Origin: JBBPYA01 sp038200385 | Lineage (GTDB): Bacteria; Actinomycetota; Actinomycetes; Mycobacteriales; Geodermatophilaceae | DNA length: 13,180 nucleotides | NCBI GenBank assembly: GCA_038200385.1 | Contig: JBBPYA010000199.1 | Coordinates: 1-13,180 of the forward strand | Direction of reading: 5' to 3' | In this document: positions 1 through 6,585 of the stretch, piece by piece | How the letters are laid out: each line of letters opens with the position of its first letter | Position numbering within the stretch: the first letter of the stretch is position 1 | Notes under the pieces: generated by a model | What the model was told of the DNA's origin: nothing | The model's database searches: none | What the model saw: only the letters and a program-made list of their open reading frames with translations | Position numbers and translations under genes: made by a program

Positions 1-285
1 GGCTCGGGGTACCGCCGCGACCTGGAACTGGAGCGCTACCTGCGCGACGGCAAGGCCGGCTGGGTGATGGGGCCCTCCAACGAGGTGCTGCGGCAGTTCG
101 TCGGCCGCTCGGTGCTGCTCGGAGCCGACTCCGTCGACTACTGGAACCGGACCGTCGACGAGCGCGCGCTGCGCAACGAGACTGTCAAGCTGGACCCGGC
201 GGCCAAGCGGGACCTCGCCGAGCGGTTGCTCGCCGAGGCCGACCGTGATGATTCCGCCGCCCTCGAAGGAAGGTTGGGCCGATGA
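1..285 (+). CDS. Acyl-CoA dehydrogenase family protein, C-terminal end (partial)
   Basis: Only the last 94 residues are in the window; the gene starts upstream. The reading frame is open from base 1 to a TGA at 283-285. The segment reads ERYLRDGKAGWVMGPSNEVL and then FVGRSVLLG. This resembles the C-terminal helices of acyl-CoA dehydrogenases, where a YxRDxxxxxxxGPTxE-like stretch precedes the last helix and a short charged tail. The flavin domain and the catalytic glutamate lie outside the window, so neither substrate nor activity can be judged. The stop overlaps the start of tdm as ATGA, which implies translational coupling and a shared transcript. In that context the protein may act in methylated-amine or carnitine/betaine-type catabolism, but this rests on position alone. 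Another flavoprotein or an unrelated alpha-helical C-terminus is possible. Confidence 0.58.
   Translation, partial: GSGYRRDLELERYLRDGKAGWVMGPSNEVLRQFVGRSVLLGADSVDYWNRTVDERALRNETVKLDPAAKRDLAERLLAEADRDDSAALEGRLGR
267..273 (+). promoter_or_regulatory. Ribosome binding site of tdm
   Basis: AGGAAGG lies 8 nt upstream of the ATG at 282, inside the end of the upstream coding region. It supports that start, and the ATGA overlap points the same way. Confidence 0.6.
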
Positions 286-2630
286 CCCTGTCCGTCGCCG
301 CACCACGGCTGCTGTTGCCCGGTCTGCTGCCCCGCGAGCCGGGGCTGGAGACCTACTGGGTCCGCGCGGGCGGCGTCACCGCCGTACGCCTGGACGACCG
401 TGACGTGCTGGACGTGATCGACGGGCAGGGCCGGCAGCCGGCCGAGCTGACCGTGCTCGCCGGTCCCGGAGCGGCCGGGCTCGGGGTGGACGCCGATGCC
501 CCCGCCACGGTGCTGCGTGCGCTGGCCGGAAGCCGGGATCCGGGGCCGGGTGCCGGGATGGTGCTCGGCGCGCTGGCCGAGTACGGCGTGGATCCGGCCC
601 AGGCCAAGGCCGCGCGGCTGTTCGGCGAGTGGTCCCTGGCCGGGGCCCGCGAGTCGTTCACCGCCTCGGGAACCGCGGTCGCGCTCGTCGCGGCGCCGGC
701 CACCGCGATGCCGGTGGACGCCGAGTCGGCCAACCCGCCGTCGGACCTGCTCGTCGAGGTGCGCCGCGCCGCGCCCCGCCCGGCCGGTACCAGCTGGCTG
801 CCCGCGCCCCTGGCCGAGCCGGTGCTGGATCTGCGGATCGACGCGGCGACGGCGCAGAGCTATGAAGTCAAGGCCGGCCAGTACATCCAGATCATCGATG
901 TCGAGGGCCGGCAGTGCTCGGACTTCCTCGCCTTCGGCGCGGAACAGCTGCAGGACGGCGTGGAGCGCGGCTTCGACTCGACGACTACCCGCTATGTGAT
1001 GGGCAACGCCTACCCGCAGCCCGGGCTGTTCGGCAAGTTCTACGACCAGGATGCCCAGCCGCTGGTCGAGATCGTCCGGGACACCGTCGGCCGGCACGAC
1101 ACGTTCGGCCTGGCCTGCAACGCCAAGTACTACGAAGACATGGGCTATCCGGGGCACGTCAACTGCACGGACAACTTCAACGCCCGGCTCCGTGGCTACG
1201 GCATCGCGCCACGCCGCGGGTGGCCGGCGCTGAATCTCTTCTACAACACCATGTTCGACGACGACAACCTGCTGGTGTCCGACGAACCCTGGTCCCGGCC
1301 GGGGGACTACGTGCTGATGCGGGCAGCCACCGATCTGGTGTGTGCCTCCTCCGCCTGCCCCGACGACATTGATCCGTCCAACGCCTGGGTGCCCACCGAC
1401 GTCCACGTCCGGGTCTACGACACCGAGAGGAAGTTCTCCATGGCCATCGCGCACCGGGTGACCCCGGAGTCGGAGGCGACGCTGACCAAGCAAACCGGGT
1501 TCGCACCGCGGATCGACGCGTTGACCCGGCAGCTGACCGAGTACCGCGGGTACTGGCTGCCCTCCAGCTACGACAACTACGGCGCCCAGGAGGAGTACTG
1601 GGCCTGCCGGGAACGCGCCGCGGTGATGGATCTCAGCCCGCTGCGCAAGTTCGAGGTGCTCGGGCCGGACGCCGAGGCGTTGCTGCAGGCGACCGTCACC
1701 CGCAACATCCGCAAGCTCAGCCACGGCCAGGTCGTCTACTCCGCGATGTGCAATGACACCGGCGGCATGATTGACGACTGCACCGTGTTCCGTTTGGGAG
1801 ACACCAACTTCCGGTTCGTCGGCGGCGACGAGTACGACGGGGTCTGGCTGCGCGAGCAGGCGCAGCGCCTCGGGCTGGACCGGGTGTGGGTCAAGCACTC
1901 CACCGATCAGCTGCACAACATCGCCGTACAGGGACCGGCCAGTCGTGATCTGCTGGCACCCATCATCTGGACGCCGCCGACCCAGTCCCCGTTCGCTGAA
2001 CTGGGCTGGTTCCGGTTCGCCGTCGGCCGGATCGGTGATCACAACGGCATCCCGCTGCTGATCTCGCGGACCGGCTACTCCGGCGAACTCGGCTACGAGA
2101 TCTGGGTGCATCCCCAGCATGCCACCGACCTGTGGGACGCGGTGTGGGAGGCCGGCCAGGCGCACGGCCTGGCCCCGCTCGGGCTGGCGGCGCTGGACAT
2201 CCTGCGGATCGAGGCCGGGCTGGTCTTCGCCGGCTACGACTTCAGCGACCAGACCGACCCCTACGAGGCCGGCATCGGCTTCACCGTCCCCTTGAAGTCC
2301 AAGGAGGACGACTTCGTGGGGCGCGAGGCGCTGCTGGCCCGCAAGGCCAACCCGCAGCGGACCCTCGTCGGCCTGGAACTTGCCGGCAACGAGCCCGCCG
2401 CGCACGGGGACTGCGTCCACGTCGGCCGCTCCCAGGTCGGCGTGGTCACCAGTGCCACCCGGTCACCGGTGCTGCGCAAGAACATCGCGCTGTGCCGGAT
2501 TGCCGTCCAGTACGCCGACCTGGACACCGCCGTCGAGGTCGGCAAGTTGGACGGCCACCAGAAGCGGATCCCCGCACGGGTCGTCCGGTTCCCGTTCTAC
2601 GACCCCGACAAGACCCGTCCCCGGTCCTGA
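282..2630 (+). CDS. tdm: Trimethylamine N-oxide demethylase (DUF1989 + GcvT fusion)
   Basis: This 782-residue cytoplasmic enzyme is expected to split TMAO into dimethylamine and formaldehyde, with the one-carbon unit captured by tetrahydrofolate. Residues about 195-390 form a DUF1989 (urea-carboxylase-associated) domain. Residues about 405-782 form a GcvT/aminomethyltransferase-like folate domain, including CNDTGGMIDDC and a typical GYSGELGYEIW stretch. Asp214, Cys279, Cys295 and Cys359 have exactly the spacing (65, 16, 64) that I recall for the catalytic Asp198 and zinc ligands Cys263, Cys279 and Cys343 of Methylocella silvestris Tdm. Those reference numbers are from memory. The first ~190 residues match no family I can name, but the offset of only 16 suggests Methylocella Tdm has a similar N-terminal extension. 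tmm follows 29 nt downstream, which strongly supports the call. Other DUF1989-GcvT fusions acting on a different methylated amine are the main alternative. Confidence 0.92.
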   Translation: MTLSVAAPRLLLPGLLPREPGLETYWVRAGGVTAVRLDDRDVLDVIDGQGRQPAELTVLAGPGAAGLGVDADAPATVLRALAGSRDPGPGAGMVLGALAEYGVDPAQAKAARLFGEWSLAGARESFTASGTAVALVAAPATAMPVDAESANPPSDLLVEVRRAAPRPAGTSWLPAPLAEPVLDLRIDAATAQSYEVKAGQYIQIIDVEGRQCSDFLAFGAEQLQDGVERGFDSTTTRYVMGNAYPQPGLFGKFYDQDAQPLVEIVRDTVGRHDTFGLACNAKYYEDMGYPGHVNCTDNFNARLRGYGIAPRRGWPALNLFYNTMFDDDNLLVSDEPWSRPGDYVLMRAATDLVCASSACPDDIDPSNAWVPTDVHVRVYDTERKFSMAIAHRVTPESEATLTKQTGFAPRIDALTRQLTEYRGYWLPSSYDNYGAQEEYWACRERAAVMDLSPLRKFEVLGPDAEALLQATVTRNIRKLSHGQVVYSAMCNDTGGMIDDCTVFRLGDTNFRFVGGDEYDGVWLREQAQRLGLDRVWVKHSTDQLHNIAVQGPASRDLLAPIIWTPPTQSPFAELGWFRFAVGRIGDHNGIPLLISRTGYSGELGYEIWVHPQHATDLWDAVWEAGQAHGLAPLGLAALDILRIEAGLVFAGYDFSDQTDPYEAGIGFTVPLKSKEDDFVGREALLARKANPQRTLVGLELAGNEPAAHGDCVHVGRSQVGVVTSATRSPVLRKNIALCRIAVQYADLDTAVEVGKLDGHQKRIPARVVRFPFYDPDKTRPRS

Positions 2631-2647
2631 GACCGCAGCCATCCCAC

Positions 2648-2653
2648 AGGAGG
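2648..2653 (+). promoter_or_regulatory. Ribosome binding site of tmm (decides the GTG start)
   Basis: A perfect AGGAGG sits 6 nt before the GTG at 2660. An ATG at 2655 is out of frame with tmm and meets a TGA after two codons, so GTG 2660 is the start. Confidence 0.8.
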
Positions 2654-2659
2654 AATGAC

Positions 2660-4018
2660 GTGACTCGCGTAGCCGTGATCGGAGCCGGACCCAGCGGGCT
2701 AGCCCAGTTGCACTCGTTCGAGCGGGCCCGCCGTGCCGGCGCCGACGTACCGGAGGTCGTCTGCTTCGAGAAGCAGAGTGACTGGGGCGGGCTGTGGAAC
2801 TACACCTGGCGTACCGGCCTGGACCCCTACGGCGACCCGGTCCACGGCAGCATGTACCGCTACCTGTGGTCCAACGGTCCCAAGGAGTGCCTGGAGTTCG
2901 CCGACTACACCTTCGACGACCACTTCGGCAAGCCGATCCCGTCCTACCCGCCGCGGGCGGCGCTCTACGACTACATCATCGGCCGGGCGGCCAAGAGCGA
3001 CATCCGCAAGGCCATCCAGTTCGACTCCGCGGTGCGGTGGATCTCCTTCGACGCCGACCAGGACTCCTTCGAGGTGACCGTCGAGTCACGTGGGGACGCC
3101 TCCACCCGCACCGAGCAGTTCGACCACGTCATCGTGTCGACCGGGCACTTCTCGACTCCCAACGCGCCGGAGTACCCCGGCTTCGAGACCTTCCCCGGCC
3201 GGATCCTGCACTCCCACGACTTCCGCGACGCCCAGGAGTTCACCGGGAAGAACCTGCTGATCCTGGGCAGCAGCTACTCCGCGGAGGACATCGCGCTGCA
3301 GTCGAAGAAGTACGGCGCGGCCACGGTGACGATCTCCTACCGCAACTCCCCGATGGGCTTCGACTGGCCGGAGGGGATCAGCGAGGTGCCCAGGCTCGAC
3401 CACGTGGAGGGCAGGACCGCGCACTTTGTGGACGGCAGCTCCCGCGAGGTCGACGCCATCGTGTTGTGCACGGGGTACCGGCACTGGTTCCCGTTCATCG
3501 AGGACAGCCTTCGGCTGCAGACGACGAACGTGCTGTACCCGGTCGGGCTGTACAAGGGTGTCGTCTGGACGGCGAACCCGCGGCTGATGTACCTCGGCAT
3601 GCAGGACCAGTACTACACGTTCAACATGTTCGACGCCCAGGCCTGGTTCGCCCGCGACGTCGTCCTCGGCCGGGTGTCGCTGCCGTCGGCCGCGGAGATG
3701 CAGGCCGACATCGAGCAGTGGCGGTCCCGCCAGGACGCGTTGAACGGCCCGAGCGACGACATCGACTTCCAGACCGAGTACGTGCGCGACCTGCTCAAGG
3801 ACGTGGACTACCCCGCGTTCGATCTCGACCTCGTCCGGGAGCACTTCAACACCTGGGAGCACCACAAGGAGGAGAGCATCACCGGCTACCGCAACGGGTC
3901 GTTCGCCTCGGCGTGCACCGGATCGGTCGGTCCGGTGCACCACACCGAGTGGTGGGACGAGCCCGACGACAGCCTGGCCTCGTTCCTCGGCGGCCGTCCG
4001 GAGCCGGCCGAGAGGTAG
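2660..4018 (+). CDS. tmm: Trimethylamine monooxygenase (bacterial flavin-containing monooxygenase)
   Basis: This 452-residue FAD- and NADPH-dependent enzyme oxidises trimethylamine to TMAO in the cytoplasm. Visible signatures are the FAD Rossmann motif GAGPSG at residues 8-13, the FMO fingerprint FPGRILHSHDF at 178-188, the NADPH-binding GSSYSAED from 203, and CTGY at 270-273. Stretches such as WNYTWRTGLD, MYRYLWSNGPKECLEFADYT, YKGVVW and FNMFDAQAW match my memory of Methylocella silvestris Tmm closely, and the length is normal for Tmm. General FMOs differ in exactly these stretches, so the specific call is well supported. The gene lies directly downstream of tdm, whose enzyme uses its product, and the two are almost certainly co-transcribed. 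Activity on dimethylsulfide or indole, known for some Tmm-like FMOs, cannot be excluded. The next coding homology downstream is a lipase relic in the same frame. Confidence 0.93.
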   Translation: MTRVAVIGAGPSGLAQLHSFERARRAGADVPEVVCFEKQSDWGGLWNYTWRTGLDPYGDPVHGSMYRYLWSNGPKECLEFADYTFDDHFGKPIPSYPPRAALYDYIIGRAAKSDIRKAIQFDSAVRWISFDADQDSFEVTVESRGDASTRTEQFDHVIVSTGHFSTPNAPEYPGFETFPGRILHSHDFRDAQEFTGKNLLILGSSYSAEDIALQSKKYGAATVTISYRNSPMGFDWPEGISEVPRLDHVEGRTAHFVDGSSREVDAIVLCTGYRHWFPFIEDSLRLQTTNVLYPVGLYKGVVWTANPRLMYLGMQDQYYTFNMFDAQAWFARDVVLGRVSLPSAAEMQADIEQWRSRQDALNGPSDDIDFQTEYVRDLLKDVDYPAFDLDLVREHFNTWEHHKEESITGYRNGSFASACTGSVGPVHHTEWWDEPDDSLASFLGGRPEPAER

Positions 4019-4036
4019 CAGTGCCCGGCGGGTCGC

Positions 4037-5706
4037 CTACGGTGTCACCCGGATCCGGCGCAACGGACCGGACTGCGGGTCGCGCTGCCGCAGCCGGACT
4101 GCAGCACGCAACCCACGTTCTGCCACAGCGTCGCGCTGCTCAACCAGCTCGACGGCCTCGACCTGGACCCTCGGTTGGCGTTGGGCTTCGACGGCCCGGT
4201 CGACTTCGCCGACGTCTCCGGTACGACGACCAGCACGGCCGGCGGCGGCTGGCAGACCGGGATCAACCGGCTCGGGTACGACGCGAGCACCTACACCGTG
4301 TACGCCCACCCGATCGACCAGCTGGCACCGGGGACGACGTACACGCTGCGGGTCGGTGCCGCGCAGACCACGTTCACGACGCTGTCGACGACCGACGGGC
4401 TGTCGGACATGCGCGACCAGCTCGACAGCGGGCGCGCCTTCGCCGCCGCGGGGATCCCACCTGGAGCGCGGACGCTCCGCGTGGACGCCGTCGTGCCGGC
4501 GGCCGGCACCACGCTGACCTACGACGCCGATCTGGGCAGCCGCCGGCCGCTGATCCCGGCTCCGGACCTGTGCCAGTTCGACGCCGGCCGCTACGTCTTC
4601 GGCTCCTCCCTGGCGCCGAGCTGGCTGACCGCCGACCGGGTCATCCCGCAGACGCCGACGGGGGACGCCGGGCCGGTGGTGCAGGGCCGCGAGCGGTTGC
4701 CGTTCGTCCTGATCCTGCCCGCGGGGACACCGCCGGCCGATGGATAGCCGGTCGCGATCTTCGGTCGCGATCTTCGGGCACGGCTACGGACCTGGCAGCA
4801 CCTGGCAGGTCACCCGCGCAGGGACGACGTCTACCGTTCCGGCGCACAGACGGGGCATCGACCTCAACGGCGACGGAATCATCACCGGCACCCGAGGGCG
4901 TGTCCACACTCCCGCAGCCGTCGCCGGACGCCCAGGTGGGCAGTCGCGACGGGCTGCGGCAGACCGCCGCCGACATCATGACGCTGGTCCGCGACATTGC
5001 GCGCGGCGTGGACCTGAACTCCGACGGCGTACCGGACCTGCAGACCATCGGCACCGACTACTACGGGCAGAGCTTCGGCGGCATCTAGGGCACCATGCTC
5101 GGCGGCACCGACCCGTTGCTGCAGGCGATCGGGCTGAACGTGCCCGGCGGCCCGATCAGCGAGATCGTCCGGCTGTCCCGTCGTTCCGGCCGCTGCTCTC
5201 GCAGGACCTGGCCGCTGGCGCAGCCGCCATTGCTGAACGGCGGCTGGTTCGGGTTCACCGGGTCGCTGCCGCTGGCCGGGCAACGGGCCGTGCTGGACCC
5301 GGCCCCCGGCGCGCCGCCGATCCAGGAGTTCCTCGCCGAGCAGACCTGGCTGAACCGGCCGGGGAGCCCGGAGACGTTCGCGCCACAGGTCCCCCTCGCC
5401 AGGGCACTGGTACAGGCGGCCTTCGGCGACCAGACGGTCCCGAACCCGACGGCGGCCACCCTGATCAAGGCCGGCACGCTGGTGGCGCGCACCGCGGTGT
5501 ACCGCAACGACCGCACGCCGCAGGCCTACCTCTACCCGCACCGCTTCCTGCTCGACCCGACGTTCGTGCTGGGCTTCACCGCCGGACAGACCCAGATGTC
5601 GACGTTCCTCGCGTCCCGGGGCCGGACCATCATCGACCCGGACGGCGCGGCGCCGGTCTGGCAGCTCGGGCGGGACTATCCGGGGATGGCCGAGACCCTG
5701 CAGTAG
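4037..5706 (+). pseudogene. Decayed extracellular lipase/esterase (alpha/beta hydrolase), N-terminus lost
   Basis: Recognisable pieces of one secreted serine-hydrolase family run across all three forward frames. An Ig-like N-terminal part (DPAQRTGLRVALPQPDC; LLNQLDGLDLDPRL) is in one frame up to a TAG at 4745-4747, where PADG-Trp-PVAIFGHG would be expected. A 13-bp tandem duplication follows and shifts the frame. IDLNGDGIITGT is then read, followed by a 1-nt insertion in CCC 4891-4893 into EGVSTLPQPSPDAQVGSRDG. The nucleophile elbow GQSFGG (Ser codon 5071-5073) is followed two codons later by TAG 5086-5088, probably a former Tyr. A compensated frameshift spans about 5178-5220. The tail ends in MAETLQ at 5706. 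No signal peptide or start codon remains. The segment between the first GHG-type motif and TWQV also looks shortened. The number of lesions argues against sequencing error. Family assignment is from remembered motifs. Confidence 0.85.
4749..4777 (+). repeat. 13-bp perfect tandem duplication inside the lipase relic
   Basis: GTCGCGATCTTCG occurs twice back to back (4751-4763 and 4764-4776); the period-13 run extends from 4749 to 4777. Thirteen is not a multiple of three, so it shifts the frame by +1, exactly where the coding signal moves to the next frame. It repeats the codons for V-A-I-F in the segment leading to the GHG motif. Confidence 0.9.
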
Positions 5707-5748
5707 CGCGGACCCGTCCGCACGGGCTGAGGACCGGCAGCGGGTGCT

Positions 5749-5762
5749 CCCCGCCTGCGGGG
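5749..5762. terminator. GC-rich hairpin between convergent genes
   Basis: CCCCGC-CT-GCGGGG is a perfect inverted repeat between the lipase relic (plus) and the IclR gene (minus), which end facing each other. There is no T-run on either side, so an intrinsic terminator is only plausible. A smaller inverted repeat, GCGGAC-CC-GTCCGC, lies at 5708-5721. Confidence 0.35.
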
Positions 5763-5771
5763 TGGCCGCAG

Positions 5772-6524
5772 TCAGAGGAGGGCGGTGAGGGCGCTCGCCC
5801 GCTCAACCAGGGGATCGATCGCGGCCCGCATCGCCCGCGGGGCGAAGCGGCCGGCGGGTCCCTGGACACCGAGCACCGCCACGAGCGTCCCGGCCGGGTC
5901 CAGAACGGGCACCGCCACGGCATTGAGTTCCTCCTCACGCTCGCCCACCGCCTGGGCCCAGCCGCGTCCGCGGACCCGCGCCACCTCGACCTCCAGCGCT
6001 GCCCGGTCGGTGATCGTGCGCTCGGTGTACGCCGTCAACGGACCGTCGGCCGGCGTCCCTCCCCACGCCAGGAACACCTTGCCGGCCGCCGTGGCGTGCG
6101 CGACGCTGTTCCGACCGATCTCGGCGACGCTGCGCACCGACTGCGGACTCTGCGCGAAGTCGACGGTGAGCACGTCGTGCGTGCCCGGAAGCGACAGCGT
6201 CGAGGTCTCCGCGGTGATCCGGGTCAGCTCCTCGAGCATCGGGCGGGCCAGTGCCCGCAGGTCCAGGCTCTCGCGGGCCGCGCCGGCCAGCTGCAGGATG
6301 CGCACGCCCAGCCGGTAGCGCCCGCTCTCGGGCACGTGGGCCACCAGTCCCGCGGTGGTCAGCGTGGACAGCAGCCGGGAGATGCTGCTGACGTTGATCC
6401 CGGTACGCCGGGCGATCTCGTTCGTGCCGAGCTCCCCGCGCGCGTCGGCGAGCACGTCGAGCACGTCGATCGCCCGTTGCACGGATCCGACCTGGCGGGC
6501 GGCTGGTCGACCGGTTCGGGCCAT
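5772..6524 (-). CDS. IclR family transcriptional regulator
   Basis: This 250-residue regulator has a winged helix-turn-helix at residues about 13-75 (SVQRAIDVLDVLA; then TNEIARRTGINVSSISRLLS) and an IclR effector domain at about 80-250. The effector domain contains the usual SVAEIGRNSVAHATAAGKVF and the late ELNAVAVPVLDPAG region. The ATG at 6524 starts MARTGRPAARQVGSVQRA, the normal N-terminus of the family. A longer version from 6587 would run through the divergent promoter and over the start of the oxidase gene, so it was not chosen. The gene is divergent from the FAD oxidase at 6586, and the short shared region carries inverted repeats. It therefore probably controls that oxidase and itself, with a substrate or product as ligand. 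Whether it also controls tdm-tmm cannot be told from the sequence. Confidence 0.92.
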   Translation of the reverse strand: MARTGRPAARQVGSVQRAIDVLDVLADARGELGTNEIARRTGINVSSISRLLSTLTTAGLVAHVPESGRYRLGVRILQLAGAARESLDLRALARPMLEELTRITAETSTLSLPGTHDVLTVDFAQSPQSVRSVAEIGRNSVAHATAAGKVFLAWGGTPADGPLTAYTERTITDRAALEVEVARVRGRGWAQAVGEREEELNAVAVPVLDPAGTLVAVLGVQGPAGRFAPRAMRAAIDPLVERASALTALL

Positions 6525-6573
6525 AGTATTGTCATCCCAAGGTGGAGATAGCGTTGCCTCAGGGGCAATACTA
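6524..6573. promoter_or_regulatory. Divergent IclR/oxidase control region with perfect 8-bp inverted repeat
   Basis: TAGTATTG at 6524-6531 is matched by CAATACTA at 6566-6573, 34 nt apart. Extended by two bases per arm, the sites read G(A/G)CAATACTA. One arm overlaps the IclR start codon and the other ends next to the oxidase ribosome binding site, so bound protein could affect both genes. Each arm also contains TAGTAT reading toward the opposite gene, a fair -10 element, so face-to-face promoters are an alternative reading. No good -35 element is seen. Confidence 0.55.
6554..6568. promoter_or_regulatory. Second palindrome TTGCC-N5-GGCAA, candidate IclR operator
   Basis: TTGCC at 6554-6558 and GGCAA at 6564-6568 form a 15-bp dyad, the size typical of IclR-family operators. 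It overlaps the right arm of the longer inverted repeat and lies just upstream of the oxidase ribosome binding site (CAGGAG, 6575-6580). Confidence 0.45.
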
Positions 6574-6585
6574 ACAGGAGTGTGC

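Noticed and set aside
138..2420. 760-codon open frame on the minus strand
   Set aside because: It is the antisense of tdm. Long antisense frames are expected in very GC-rich genes, and the translation is low-complexity with no recognised motif.
3086..3943. 285-codon minus-strand frame
   Set aside because: Antisense of tmm; no motif.
2794..5088. 764-codon plus-strand frame crossing the end of tmm
   Set aside because: Its first ~1200 nt are an off-frame shadow of tmm. Only the last part, from about 4892, carries lipase sequence, which is covered by the pseudogene entry.
6505..6512. GGTCGACC palindrome near the IclR start
   Set aside because: It lies inside the IclR coding region and is a common GC-rich self-complementary string; no support for an operator.
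4740..6551. 603-codon plus-strand frame
   Set aside because: Only about 4764-4890 and a short piece near 5179-5218 match the lipase. The rest is off-frame or antisense to the IclR gene.
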